Below, piece by piece: positions 1-11,403 of a stretch of DNA of 64,000 bases. Each line of letters opens with the position of its first letter. Positions within the stretch are counted from its first letter, which is position 1. A program made the position numbers and the translations under genes. The stretch is from NCBI GenBank assembly GCA_946902875.1, contig OX336338.1, positions 8,361,971-8,425,970 of the forward strand, in the 5' to 3' direction. The notes under the pieces were generated by a model. That model ran no database searches and was not told the DNA's origin. It worked only from the letters and a program-made list of their open reading frames with translations. The stretch comes from Nematopogon swammerdamellus (Eukaryota > Arthropoda > Insecta > Lepidoptera > Adelidae).

Positions 1-254
1 ATGTACCGCGCCGCGCCGCCGCCCGCCTTGAATAGAATCCTATTCAATTATTACTTTTGTAGAGGCGAAAATCCGGTTTTGTACTGTGGAATTACTTTCT
101 GACACACTGTCTGAATACGACACACTACTCTTAGGCCAGTTACACTCGGGATTACTTGAATTCCAACGGTTTTCATTAATGGATTACTTAATTCAGCTCA
201 ACTGTTCTGGAATCAGTGGGATGCGCAAGGATGGTACGTAATATTTTTTGAATC

Positions 255-396
255 CCTATATCTCTCAGTTCAGTGTAGCCCACATGAAATTAAGGGAAGC
301 ACTGACATGGCACCTAGTTCATCCGGTGTTATGGGCTCACATCACGGTTGTTGTAGGTGATGTAGCAAAACGTGTCAGTTTTCATAAAAAAAGAAG
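255..396 (+). mobile_element. SINE-5S copy 1, 3' part
   Basis: This is the 3' portion of a SINE family found about ten times in the window. The shared block reads from CAGTTCAGTGTAGCC, through GTGTTATGGGCT and a GTAGGTGATGTAGC core, to a GTGTCAGTTTTCAT end followed by an A-run. The tRNA/5S-like start is absent, so the copy is truncated at its 5' end. It is non-coding. The family call rests on the match to the other copies here, best seen at 53385-53725. Confidence 0.8.
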
Positions 397-436
397 TAAA
401 AAAACATTATATAAGATCCAACATAATATATATATT

Positions 437-690
437 TTCGTTTTTTTTTTTAATTCTCAAGATTTTTATTGAACACACAACATTAACAGAAATAATTAAA
501 TGTAGACCTAAAAATAACTTAATTAACTATAAAAATAAATCTAACTATAAATAAAAATAGTCTTCCATAGGGACGAGAGGCATGGTCCCGATGATGGGAG
601 CAGCGTTCCCCCTCTGCATCGCCAGGCTGATCCGCTGGTTGAAATACGCCCGGGCACGGCGGCGGTCACCAGACGCGTCAATGAGTTATA
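437..690 (-). mobile_element. 3' end of a LINE with AIQRGNAAS-type C-terminus
   Basis: Read on the minus strand this encodes the last ~47 residues of a retrotransposon polyprotein, including YFNQRISLAMQRGNAA, and stops at 545-547. A short 3' UTR with an AATAAA-like signal and a poly(A) tract (plus-strand T-run near 437-449) follow. The same C-terminal motif recurs at 48240-48760, and the 3' UTR of that family also at 4537-4680. The upstream part is missing, as expected for 5' truncation during target-primed reverse transcription. The clade is uncertain; this tail resembles LINEs with a C-terminal restriction-like endonuclease. Confidence 0.65.
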
Positions 691-1143
691 ACTCACGAAA
701 AGCTCAACCTATTTACTTTCCGTGTTTGCTGATGCAATGCGTCGTAACTCCGCCAGATTATAGGCTATATTCTTATGAGCCGATGCATGCATTATGCACT
801 TCTTCCTCTTGCTGAATGGTCGTATAGACAATCCATCTGTCCTCGATGATGTCGCTGCATGTCCCGAATAAATATCTGCGTGCACGGAGTCACTTGCTGT
901 TTGCGGAACGTCCGTCACGGACGTTCCACTATGGGCAGACTCCAATTCAACGGGCACTGGCCGCACTCAACCGAAGTTTGGTCATGTTTCTGGATCTAGA
1001 CGTCTTCCACTGCAATACTAAAGTCTTTCAAAAGTACGCGGTGAGATACGTTGAGCTAACTATGAAATAGATTCTACATTGTAAAATTTTGGGGCTTTCT
1101 CTGTAGTAACAATGTAAAATATAAATAAATAAATAAATAAATC
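691..1143 (+). mobile_element. 5'-truncated LINE 3' end with ATAA-repeat tail
   Basis: The plus strand carries a degraded C-terminal LINE reading (LLNGRIDNPSVLDDVA in one frame, then QRALAALNRSL and YVELTMK before the stop at 1068-1070), with at least one frameshift and in-frame stops. A short 3' UTR ends in a (TAAA)n run at 1121-1143, a typical non-LTR tail. The LLNG..D.PS.L motif is common near the C-terminus of Jockey/R1-group LINEs in Lepidoptera. This is a relic. Confidence 0.6.
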
Positions 1144-1367
1144 ATGCCTTTATTCATAATGAGCTGAGCAGTGAGCTGAAAGAAGCCCTTATCCTGCTCT
1201 CACGTTATTGGAAGTATTTTACATAGTTCCCATGCGGTGGATACTACAGAAATAAAATATATCAAAACGGAAAAATAGAAAAAGAGTCGGTACTCACAGC
1301 GGCCCTTACAACGTAGTGTCAATGGTAAGAAGGTATTGCAGTTTTTAGTATAGTCGTCATAAAAAAA

Positions 1368-1612
1368 ACCGGCCAAGTGCGAGTCGGACTCCGCACCACA
1401 AAAAAAAAACATCAAAACATTTTTACTTTTTCTATTTTTTATTATTTGTTGTTATATCCGCCATAATAACACATATTCTGTGAAAATTAAAACGGGCTAC
1501 CTATTACGGTTCAAGAGATACAGCCCTCGGACACACGGATGGACGGACGGACAGACAGACGGCGTAGGCTTAGTAATAGGCTTCCGTACGGGATACAGAA
1601 ACCTAATAAGTG
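1368..1612 (+). repeat. GTGCGAGTCGGACTC repeat, near full length
   Basis: This is an intronic repeat that begins with GGCCAAGTGCGAGTCGGAC, passes a conserved TTATATCCGCCATAATAACA block and a purine/pyrimidine GGACGGACGGACAGACAGAC run, and ends with a CTTCCGTACGGGATAC block. Other copies or pieces lie at 6220-6755, 14478-14832, 23285-23940, 27090-27145, 35622-35820 and 40060-40350. It has no coding capacity. I do not know its formal family name. Confidence 0.65.
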
Positions 1613-2149
1613 TCAATTCAAATTGTATTCAACGAGTTATCGTGTTTGTACTTCCAAGGAGTAGTTTATGATTTTCTCCTCGTTCTAAATCGCGGTGGAA
1701 GACAATTTGTTCCTCAAGAGCGACACATCGGCTTGCTTGACAAACCAAGACGTTACATAACTATCCCGCCATTTCTCGCTTTTCCACACGCGCATATTTC
1801 TCGGTTAACTTGTGTCTGTAACTGCCGTGGACGAATGCAGCTCCGCTCGCGGCATTGCCGGATTTGATAAAAGGTTTCTGAACTAACTCAGAAGTTATCT
1901 GACTACGAAAGAACTCTGAACTGGCGGTTTTTTTTTCAAGAAACATTGCCACAAAATATTCTACTTCGTCTGCATGTATGTACTTCTCCCACATTACAAA
2001 GGATACTAAGAATAGAATGCCTCACGGCAATGCTCGCTTATTGTACATAATTTGTATAAATATGTTTTTAATAAAGAAGACATATGAATACTAATAATAA
2101 ATCCGTAAGGGATGGTCATGGAGTAAGTTACTTTGTTTTATGAGATATT
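1613..2149. other. Intergenic or intronic sequence, no feature seen
   Basis: Only overlapping short open frames of 63-85 codons on both strands occur here, none with a recognisable domain. I see no splice-supported exon. Confidence 0.5.
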
Positions 2150-2446
2150 GCGTTTGTAGACTCTATGTGTGTGATATTAAAACTAAATTGACGATTTTTA
2201 GAAATCTTTTCTGTATGTATTGCATGTATGCATCTTCGTCCATAACTCTTAAACCGATCATCCTAATTCTATTAAACTTAGTACAAGCACATTTAACTAT
2301 ACGGGACACAGGATAGCCTAAATAAAATTCAGTACAAACCGAATTGTTCCGCGCTCCGAAATAAAGGTACGATAGCGGGCTTACTTGCTTTCTTCTTTTT
2401 TAATACGAATTTCAAGTGAGCGAAGCCGCAGGCAAAAGCTAGTAAT
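2150..2446 (-). repeat. Dispersed repeat ending CGGCTTCGCTC-type, copy 1
   Basis: On the minus strand this runs from ACTAGCTTTTGCCTGCGGC, through ACAATTCGGTTTGTACTG and a TAGGCTATCCTGTGTCCCG block, to a GGTTTAAGAGTTATGGACG block. A second copy in the opposite orientation lies at 12237-12475. The GCGGCTTCGCTCGCGT start is shared with the foldback element at 47669-49140 and, in altered form, with the palindrome arms at 15-23 kb. Confidence 0.6.
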
Positions 2447-3032
2447 ATATACTTATATTTACATACATAAATCTCTAATTATTTATAATATGCGTTCATC
2501 TTTTTAACGCGCTCCTGGGCAGATTTATCGTTCACTGCTCAGCCCCTCAAAGAAATACTGTGAGGTGGCGTCAGGCGTGTAATTATCGCGTGATATTCGA
2601 GGTTTCTATTTTACTCTTTACAAACGGGCAGACGGACAGACGACGCATTTTATAATAGTAGCGAAGCTATCGATAGCTGAAGGTCATAAAGCAATTCGCT
2701 ACGTTTACTGAACTGGAAACATCACATCTCGAGGGATTTCTAGGGTTGCGCTGTTCCGTTCTAGAAAACATTCCCCTGCGCGAGTCCCTCTCGCGCCGAG
2801 CGCTGGACAGACACGTTCGCAGATTGTGTCCGACATTCGACCTACATGCCCGGTTCGACGGGTCCCTAACCACCAGGCAATTTACAGGACGTCACGCCGT
2901 GGATGCGGGACTCCGACACCTCCGATGCTTTTACGGAAAGCGCAAACCGCAAGGGTTTCCGCTTTTCGTGGCATGTTACTCAGTGAACACGTTGTTATAT
3001 TTTTTTAAACAAGATTTGTTTTATCTTTTGGG
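2447..3032. other. Unassigned sequence, GC-richer patch at 2700-2990
   Basis: A 118-codon plus frame spans 2746-3099, but it runs into the LINE relic that follows and matches nothing I recognise. The rise in GC suggests old coding sequence, probably a decayed transposon. Confidence 0.3.
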
Positions 3033-3222
3033 GCCGGTACTTAAAAATATTAGCCCCACTGCATCGTATGCGGGGGTTGCGAATGCCATGCCGGCCTGAC
3101 AGGTGCCCATTCACGCACCTATTGAAGGACCCGAAACTGTACTTGGGAGGAAACATATGGGCAGGGAGAGCGTTCCAGAGTTTACCGGTTCTGTAGAGCA
3201 AAGATCTGCAGAAGCTATTATG
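3033..3222 (-). mobile_element. LINE-A 3' fragment
   Basis: The minus strand encodes TGKLWNALPAHMFPPKYSFG followed by a SFNRCVNGHLSGRHGIRNP remnant, the conserved C-terminal block of the CR1/Jockey-like family here called LINE-A (best copy 28768-31323). The left end joins an ATTAGCCCCACTGCATC boundary and the right end fades at an A-rich run. It is a 5'-truncated relic. Confidence 0.75.
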
Positions 3223-3301
3223 AAACAAAAAAAAAATTGCTCGTTATGAAAGTTACGTTTTTCACAAGGTGTAAACGCCAATGAGTCATTGTTAGAAAAA
3301 A

Positions 3302-3600
3302 GAATAGCCCCACTGCATCTCTACCCATGGATGTCGTAAAAGGCGACTAAGCCATAAGGACAAGATGTCATGCTAAAGGGCGACAGGTCAGCTACTTCTC
3401 ACCTTGTTACAGTTCTTCCATCGAGTCATGCAGCAGGTGGGTTTTCGTGCCTTACTTGCTGCTTGATAGTTATCTTGTCCTAATACTTTGCTGGTGGTCG
3501 GTGTTGTTCTGTAATTTGCAAGAGTAATTGCAGCAAATCACCGATTACGCCGCTTACCTCGAGTATCGGGATACAGCGTGTGGTGTGAATATATGCATTT
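3302..3600 (+). repeat. CTACCCATGGATGTCGTAAAAGG repeat, copy 1
   Basis: This is a dispersed non-coding lepidopteran repeat. It starts in GCATCTCTACCCATGGATG, passes AAGGCGACTAAG and TTCCATCGAGTCATGCAGCA, and ends near CGGGATACAGCGTGTGG. A matching minus copy is at 36285-36565; short ends are at 5430-5495 and about 41310-41370. It is probably the 3' region of a retroelement, but no coding sequence remains. Confidence 0.6.
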
Positions 3601-4394
3601 TTTTTATATGAGCTCTTAACATCGATCGATTAAATGTTTCGTACGATTTTAAACGTCTAAACTATATTTTTAATAATTAGAATTATCTATCACTATCACT
3701 CATTACCTATCTAGCATTAAATGCAACTGTCTGGCTGTCTGAATTTATGTTCGATTTATTACTCGTAAACTGATTACCCGATTTACATGCAACAATTTGG
3801 ACAATGCGCAAATTTCGATTTATAAACGACAAAAGTTGCATTTTACACTATGTAGAGTACTAGACGATAGAAGAGTACAAGAACGTTCAGCTGAATGAAT
3901 GAAGACGTACTTAAAAATGACGTTGTAGCCTTAGTAAGTCAAAATATTTCATGCACCTATCTAAAGATAAATCATGTCTACCGCAGCATGTCGCGTCCCA
4001 TTCATATTATGAAATGGAATAACATTAAAAAAAGAAATGTTTTATTTGAATAAAATATTTTTCATCGTGTTTCCCGATTAAGTATTAGAGATTTTATTAT
4101 AATTCAAGAGGCTCGTGAAATGCGATGTGTTATCACGAGAGCAGAGAGGAATTATGTCGGATATTTTATTTCAATTCGTTCATGATAATATCTCGTGCAG
4201 GTGTTAAGTGGGCGATTGTGAATTTATTAAAAATTTTAATTAATATTTGTGCAGTGGAATGGATGCGCATGCGATTGTGATCTATTGATTAGTTCAGTTC
4301 GTTTATTAATCCAATAGTTTATTGTTTATTGAGCAATCTTAATGCAGTATTACATATAAACTATATATATATAATATAATACATAGTATAACAC
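3601..4394. other. AT-rich intron-like sequence
   Basis: I see no exon, repeat or structural RNA here. Plus-strand 4340-4385 is a simple AT run. Confidence 0.5.
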
Positions 4395-4480
4395 TACATT
4401 CGAAATTGTCACAATGTGTTCTATCCGGTTCGATTGCAACTATGAAGAAGAGCCGGCAAGAACTTCGCAAAGTATTTTCT
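4395..4480 (+). repeat. CCGGTTC...GAACCGG hairpin repeat, copy 1
   Basis: This short repeat reads TTCTATCCGGTTCGATTGC then GAAGAAGAGCCGGCAAGAAC. Copies recur at 8885-8975 and 9865-9955. In the 8.9-kb copy CCGGTTC pairs with GAACCGG across about 18 bases, giving a small terminal hairpin. Such a hairpin near an element end would fit a Helitron-like 3' terminus, but no CTRR end can be confirmed. Confidence 0.5.
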
Positions 4481-4536
4481 GTTTTTAAATTTAATTTATT
4501 ATTTATTTTTTTATTTATTTTATTTATTTTAATTTT

Positions 4537-4680
4537 TAGCGGGGTAATGCAGCAAGTGTTCTAGGAACATTTGAAAATGCCCCTTTTGATAGTTATTTTA
4601 ATGTTTGTTAGGTAGGTTTATTTCTTTAGTTATTAGTATTACTTTTTTGTTATTTATTAAATAAATATTCTTAGCTATTT
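4537..4680 (+). mobile_element. Extreme 3' end of the AIQRGNAAS-type LINE
   Basis: This segment (GGTAATGCAGCAAGTGTTCT to a TTATTAAATAAATATTC tail) matches 48626-48755 almost base for base. It encodes the RGNAASALGTFENAPFDSYF-like terminus followed by the 3' UTR. It is a very short 5'-truncated insertion. Confidence 0.75.
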
Positions 4681-6219
4681 AAATGTATAGTTGAAAAGAT
4701 ATTTAAATTTTGTTACAAATAATTTTGTGATTATCGCTTATAGTGTTATCATAATACACCTCGAAAGCAAAATTAACCATTTTACTGAGAGTTCTGACCA
4801 CAAATACTTAGGTGTAACTGGATAATTGGTAATTATAACTCTTGGACGTGTAAAAAAAAATAATATTTTAGCCCCTCATTCTATTGATTCCACGAGAATC
4901 TTGCCTGCAATTGGCATTTTTAAGCAATTTCAAGCGATGGTCATTATGCATTCTATGCTACATTGAGTCCGCTAAGAGTCGCCACGTTCAACCAGCTGAA
5001 GTAAAACATCGCATTGAATTAGGAGAAAAAAAAAACAAATAAGAAATCTAGACAAGTCAGCCTTCGACCTCCCGCTGGGTGAAATGGGGTTTATTTGCAA
5101 TTAAGAACGGAAATGTCACATTTTTGGGGTTTCAGAATTTGTGTGCGAGACCCTTTTTTGTCCGTCGGCCTGCGGATGACATTTTGTAGAGAAGGTAAGT
5201 ACGCACTTCTTTGTTGGGTGGCTTCGTTCGGAAAATCAAGATCTGAAATTCTCGAGGAAGTATTTTGGAAGAAAAAAAAACCACCCACGTATGGCAGCTA
5301 ACTTTACTAACAGCTTTTAACTTTTATTTTGTTCGTTTGCGTTTTTCGACAATGACTTACATGGTACTTATGAGTTCAATGGTTTAATTAAGATTAATTT
5401 GACAATATATTTTTTAATCGGTCTTGCAGCACAACACCGATTATTCTGCTTACCCCGATTGTCGGGATTCAGAGTGTGTGATATGTATGTATGTATAATT
5501 TGACAATACATATAGGAACATTTGTACGTAGTTATATGTGCGTTTTGTGTTTTTTTATTATAATAATTATTCAGTAACAAGCTTAAATTAATACATATTA
5601 ATATATAATTAAATCAAACACTCTTTGTCTCGGAAGAGCCACTATTTCTCTCAAAAATGTATAAGGAAGCTGTGACTGCAATACCTCGGGACCTTTATTT
5701 TATACGGACCGAATCACAATAACCTTTAAAATCTTAACTGATTATGTGGAACGTGCGAATGATTAACTTCACAATTATTTTCAACAAGATCTACGAGTAT
5801 AGTAAACGTTATAAGTAATTATTTCTTGATTAAGACTTCACCCTCAGCGATTAGGAAAATAAAATAGTGGTATAGAATTATTGTAGGGGCAATTTTTGTA
5901 CCTACATCTCAGCTGAACTACATAGCCTCACAGCGAGCGACAATAGATAATCGTCGTCAATATGTACATGCCTATACATACATAAGTAGGGTACATAAGC
6001 AATCTCATTATAAAGATACTTAGCAAATATACTTTAAACCGGTGAGTAATTCAAATTAATTAAACCAGAGGTTACGAAATATTTCGTTATTTACATAAAT
6101 ATGTTGTTGTGGCATGAAAATCTCAGAACAATAACAAACGAACAATGGCGGTTTGTTTCGGGTACGTTCTGGAACAATAGATAAATGTAGGGGCCAAAAA
6201 CAACGGATGTACATTAATT
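4681..6219. other. AT-rich intron-like sequence
   Basis: Apart from a short repeat end at 5430-5495 (CCCCGATTGTCGGGATTCAG, same family as 3302-3600), this stretch shows no exon or element. A pair of overlapping antiparallel frames at 5091-5301 has no recognisable product. Confidence 0.5.
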
Positions 6220-6755
6220 AAAAAAAAACGGTCAAGTGCGAGTCGAAATCGCGTGGAGAGGGTTCAGTACAATACCGTTTCCCGTGAGAACTTTAAGACT
6301 TAGGTTTTCGTGTAGGTTTTTCTGTAAACTTTATGAGAGGTCGTATATTCTAAATTGTTTTCGAAATTTTTGACTCCGCAGTTTTGGAGATAAGGATGCT
6401 CGATTTTTGAATATTTTCTTTAATATTAAACTATGCGTTCTAAAATAAAATAAAAAATATATTATAACGAGCCCTTTCATCTATTTGCCACACGACGCAC
6501 CTAAAATATTTTATTTTATTTTTCTCTTAATTTGTAAACCAAAATTTACCCCAAAAATCTAAGTTCGTTCATTTATAATACGTCCGTGATTGGGTCGTCA
6601 AACTCTATATATTTACAAAATTTAAGTAAACTTTTTTGGTCCAGTAGATTCGCAGAAATTAAGCTGTGACATACGGACAGACAGACAGACACAAGAGTGA
6701 TTCTATAAGGGTTCCTTTGTTTTCCTCTTTTGAAGTACGGAACCCTAAAAATAGA
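6220..6755 (+). repeat. GTGCGAGTC repeat, long diverged copy
   Basis: It starts AACGGTCAAGTGCGAGTCG and ends near GGACAGACAGACAGAC and TGAAGTACGGAACCCTAAAA. The middle is AT-rich and diverged. It belongs to the same broad family as 1368-1612 and has no coding capacity. Confidence 0.55.
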
Positions 6756-8384
6756 GGAATATTTCGTTGATGCACGAACAAAGGATGCCGTCGTCGGTTC
6801 ATCCTGAATACAGGACTAATTGCCCGTCTAATTACGTAAGAGAAAACCATTAATTTAAAGTAGAAAATACATTCTTCCTTCCTGCGAGCTGGATGCCCTC
6901 ATTCCCCGTCGGCAGTTTTCTTCCATTATAAAAATGAGCTTACTTATTATTTTTGTCTGAAAAGATTTCTCACTTTGTAATGTACAAAAATATATATGCT
7001 TTAAGTAAGTACCTATGTAGCTAAATCTCTCCCTAAGCATTACATTGATGTAAATGTAAAGTGTTTAACATTAAATAAAACTGTAAAATAATTTATTTCA
7101 ATACCTAATTACGTCGTTATTTTTAGGTGCAATTTCGATTGAATATTCATTACTCGCTTTGTGTATTTGCGTCTTTTGATGTTTTTTTTTGTGAACACTG
7201 ATTTTCTCAGGTAGGTATGTCACCGATCTAGATAAACTTTAAAAGTAGGTAAAACATTATGTAAATAAAAAATGTCATCAAAATCATTAGACCCGTTTCC
7301 GGGAAACCATTTCCGGGAATATATATATAAATTGACTAACTTCAAGTAATAGGATAACTAGAAAAGTAGGTATTATGCGCGCAAGTACTTTATATCAAAT
7401 ATTGAAATTCACTTGTAAATCAAATATAGAAGGCGTACGATATAAATACAATAAATATCTAATATTAGCTATAAATAAAGTAACGTTGAAGTATTTCATC
7501 CTAGCTCTCCAGTTTGGAACAATCAACGCTTCGGCTAAAATGGCTAATTGACTTTAATACTTGGTGAAGAGCGATCGAAGTAAAATTAAATCTGTTGCGT
7601 CTCGGCGAGAGATCTTGCTATAATAATATCCGACTTGAAAATAAGTTTTAGCCGCGCGGCTTATTAAATTATCAATTTCGAAGCATAAATTTCAAAGTAC
7701 CTATTTCTGAATGGTTCCTTTCTATTTTCCAGTTAATTTAAACTAAGTCTTCTGTTCGGGATTGGTGTAAGACTGTAGGTTCCTTCCCTTTCTAGGCGGT
7801 AGGCTCAAATTTAAGCCGACGACCGGTTGGTACCAACGGTACTGGACGTAAGATGGCCACACATCAGCCACCGCTGTGCTCACCTTGAGTCCAGTATAGC
7901 CATCAATGCAAAGGGAACCCTGCGATATGGCACCTTCTTGCAGTTGATATTGGCTGGTGGGAGCATATGCTCTGGCCACTCTGAGACAGCCACACACACA
8001 TTCGGTACATAGGCGTCGTTAGACATCTACTCGTAGGTGAAACAATGCCACATGTCGAGCTTTCCATAAAAAAAAAATAATACTTAAGTAGGTATATCGG
8101 AGAATAAACGAGTGAAATAATACCTACCGCACAAGCACGTGAGTGGGTACATGGGGTTAGCAGAAAATCTTATAAATAAGGTCGACAAAATAAATTATAC
8201 CTAAGCACGGACGACGATGGATATAAATTATATAATATAACATTATTATCTCGAGATAGTCCTGCCTGCTAGTCGCAAAGGTGAGTACTTGAATGCTTGA
8301 CGGCCAGAAACCCCACTTTATGTTCTTCTTTTCACTTTAACTTCTTTTTTGTTGCATCGATATAAACTCAAATTACAAGTTGCT
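6756..8384. other. Intron-like sequence with one unplaced GC-richer block
   Basis: Nothing is annotated except a GC-richer block at 7743-8012, where both strands are open (84 codons minus, 61 codons plus) without a recognisable product. It may be decayed coding sequence of an element; its right end (ATAGGCGTCGTTAGACATC, 8010-8030) resembles a piece of the LINE-A 3' UTR. Confidence 0.4.
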
Positions 8385-8512
8385 TAGGGTCCTTCAAAGG
8401 AGCCGTGAATAGGTACTTGTTAGGCCGGTATGGCATTCGCCACCGCGCATGCGACCGAATGTCCATGGGCGTCGTTAGACATCTTGTGGCTCGGCGCCAC
8501 TATAAAAAAACC
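8385..8512 (+). mobile_element. LINE-A 3' fragment
   Basis: The plus strand reads GGGTCCTTCAAAGGAGCCGTG, CCGGTATGGCATTCGCC, GGGCGTCGTTAGACATC and GGCTCGGCGCCACTATAAAA, which is the C-terminus and 3' UTR of LINE-A ending in a short A-run. It is 5'-truncated and degraded. Confidence 0.75.
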
Positions 8513-8751
8513 TCATAGCTAATTATTATTAATAACACATTCTAGCCCGAGTACCTACGTAAATCCAGATCTAAACCTTCATGTCACTTCTCCACGTCAC
8601 CAAATGGTCCGACAGTCATGAATTGGGTCCTCGGTTGGGTCGTTTGCCAAATTCCAAAATACACATTCCGGGAAATCTCTCCGATTTGTTTCCCTCGTCG
8701 CCACGAGCAGACAAGTATAAATAATTCAATTTTTATTTTTTATTTATTTTT

Positions 8752-8842
8752 TATTGATAGCGCGATATGCAGCGCCGAGCCACCTATAAGGTATCTAACG
8801 ACGTCCACGGACATTCGGTCGCATGCGTTTCGACATTATTAC
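8752..8842 (-). mobile_element. LINE-A 3' UTR fragment
   Basis: This is the minus-strand counterpart of the preceding fragment, from CGCATGCGACCGAATGTCC to GGCTCGGCGCTGCATATCGC plus a T-run on the plus strand (the A-tail of the element). With the copy 240 bp to the left it forms an inverted pair. Confidence 0.7.
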
Positions 8843-8884
8843 CTATTGTATTGTATTGTTTAATAAGCATTCATTAGACAGCAT

Positions 8885-8975
8885 GACTGTAATCGAATTT
8901 GTTACAATTTGTTCTATCCGGTTCGATTACACCCACGAAGAAGAACCGGTAAGAAACTTCGCAGGGCTTTTTTTC
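8885..8975 (+). repeat. CCGGTTC...GAACCGG hairpin repeat, copy 2
   Basis: The block TCTATCCGGTTCGATTACAC followed by GAAGAAGAACCGGTAAGAAAC is shared with 4395-4480 and 9865-9955. CCGGTTC and GAACCGG form a perfect short stem. Confidence 0.55.
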
Positions 8976-9864
8976 ATAATAATTTTTACAAGCATTTAGT
9001 GACTACTGACTAGTTAAAAACTTCATGGCGCTATCTCCTTTATGATAATTATTAAATTATTAATACAGGAAATTGTGAGCATGTCGAGACGGATCAAACG
9101 AGCGTGGCCGAAGCCCGAGGCCTCTCCACGCAAGTACAGTCGGCGCCGACATTGGAAAATGGAAATACAATTCAACATTGCTAGACCCGCTTGGGGTTGG
9201 CAGAGTCGAGAAGCAGACTTAGATTCCACGCGATGTCTGTACCTACTTGTATGTACACACATATACTTGTGCAGGAGAGTAACTTATTCGTAAGTTATGA
9301 TATGATCAATCATTAACCTTAAAATGTTTGTATACACAATACAAGTAGTCGTCTAACCCTACTTACATACATTGAAAATGGAAAAAAAAATACCACCGAG
9401 GTATTTCCAGAACGATTTTAGTGAAACCCCGGTAAAATCGATGATGCCGTCCTCGAGTTAATGGTGTACATACAAAGTGAAAACGTGATGAAATATCACC
9501 AACCGTGTACTTTGAATTGCAGACCTGTGTGCTCATCATCATACCTAGTACGTTTTAAAAGTCAAGTGCGAGCCGGACTCGCGCACCTCCTCTCTCCCTA
9601 AAAGATCTATACGATCTATGCTTTTCGAATACTTAATGTGTAGATCATGCTATCTTCGAGAACATGAAAAGTAGATTTTTATTTGTTTGTGAACTTATGA
9701 AAGGACTGTCAGACAGCTGGTACACTAATATCATCGTGACTAAAATTATGTACTTTGACTATTTACAATAAACAAAACCGCCCTTTTTAAATTCGTTCAA
9801 ATTAACATTACGAGTTTATTGTTTATTGTTGTTTATTGTTTATTTAGCATCTATTGGCAGTACA
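8976..9864. other. Unassigned sequence
   Basis: It includes antiparallel frames of ~80 codons at 9023-9293 with no known product, and a trace of the GTGCGAGTC repeat at 9558-9600 (AAGTGCGAGCCGGACTCGCG). No gene can be supported. Confidence 0.4.
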
Positions 9865-9955
9865 CTGCGCTCAGATTTGTCATATTTACATTGTAACATT
9901 CCGCCAGTTCGATTATCACAGCGAAGAAGAACTGACAAGAAACTTCACTGGAAAT
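9865..9955 (+). repeat. CCGGTTC-type hairpin repeat, copy 3
   Basis: A diverged copy, CCGCCAGTTCGATTATCAC then GAAGAAGAACTGACAAGAAAC, preceded by a GTTTATTGTTTATTG run. The pairing arms have changed together (CAGTTC with GAACTG), so the stem is kept despite divergence. Confidence 0.5.
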
Positions 9956-10099
9956 GTTTTCAATGTCCCACTTAGTCTATACAAAAATGTTTGCCGCTGC
10001 ATAGATAGTGACAGATGCAGCAATTCATGACAAAGTGAAAACATTTTTACTATGAAATACAAATTGCTAAATACGGTTAAATACAAATTGAATGAACGT

Positions 10100-10188
10100 T
10101 CCTAGTTCACCCGGTGTTATGGGCTGACATCACGGATGTTGTAGGTGATGAAGCCAACCGTGTCAGTAGTCTCCATAAAAAAAATACG
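10100..10188 (+). mobile_element. SINE-5S copy 2, 3' end
   Basis: It begins at CCTAGTTCACCCGGTG and ends CAGTAGTCTCCATAAAAAAA, the 3' end and A-tail of the SINE-5S family. It is strongly 5'-truncated. Confidence 0.8.
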
Positions 10189-11403
10189 TTCTTTTCACGA
10201 TTATATGGATGAACCGTTTCAGCCAAATCACCGACTAATGCTTACTCAAACGTAATTTTCGCAGAATCGATTACCTACATATTTTCATAAGAAATTCAGC
10301 AATTGAGGAAGTATAATAGGTATAATATTATATCTATCGACTTTATTTTTAAGCAGAAATACATCGAAGCGCTCTTTCCTAGAACTTGTATCTGAAACTG
10401 AACAAAAGAAAAATTTAGGTGAAGCTTTCTTTGAAAAATGTATAGTTCATCAACTCCTTTTAAATTAAAAAGGTTTTTCTGTTTCATCTCAATGGAAGTT
10501 TTATTTAAACACAATGTATTATCCCAGCGGCAGTAAATAAAACAAAATTCGCGTAGCTTGATATTAGTTAGCAGCTTAGGTATATATGCACGAAATTGTT
10601 AAAATAAACTTAATTACAATTTTAATCAAAAAGATCGATCTTTTCTTTATGCCAGCTACATGGTTTACGAGGATTATTACACATCTGAAAAACATTATGT
10701 AACATTTAAGCTTGAATTTAAAGCATCGTATTAAATTTATTTATCGCATCCTTGTAAACCAAGACTTAAGTACAATATTGAAGGATACATTTACTCGTAT
10801 TATTGGTGCGTGCGAATAATTTACATAATAATGCAGGGAAGTATAACGTTATTCCACCATAATTATTCTAATAATATATTAACCGCATATATTCTGCGCC
10901 AGTTCACATCACATGTTTTCTAAACATTTCATGTAACGAGATTTATTACATCAACTTCAGTTTGCAGTGCCTACCTCATTCAGTATTTCAGCACATAGTC
11001 CACAATTTCTGAAAAATTTAAGTAGCCGCCTGTGTATTTTAATTGTGATAATAATGTGATATTTCATCGATTTTGTTAACCACACAAATAGGTACGAGTA
11101 ACTGATCGGTAAAGGATAAACATTTCTGGAAATCCAATTATCGCGATCACGTAGTTTTACGCTTTATCGTTATCGTTGAATTTACAGATGTTTTTTTTCT
11201 TCAAAGAAGGAAGCATGCATAAATCAGTGGCGCGTTGAATTCAAACCAAACTCACAAGAGTAAAATTTGTTTGTATCACCAAATTTTACTCTTGTGAGGT
11301 TGTATTTCTTGGATCACCAAGACAAACTGGTAAGAGTTACTTTTGATAGAGTGTGTACCAATGTGTGTCTTAAATCTCCAAGACAAGTTGGTATGACAGT
11401 TAC
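10189..11403. other. Intron downstream of the NOS1AP exon
   Basis: AT-rich, no repeat or exon recognised. In minus-strand reading this is the intron that follows the exon at 11404-11557. Its donor region (about 11260-11400) contains a plus-strand repeat of CAAATTTTACTCTTGTGAG character in opposite orientations around 11255-11300. Confidence 0.45.

Noticed and set aside
1..30. NOS1AP exon at the left window edge (GC-rich GCCGCGCCGCCGCCC)
   Set aside because: Only ~27 bp are visible and the acceptor is weak; it cannot be supported.
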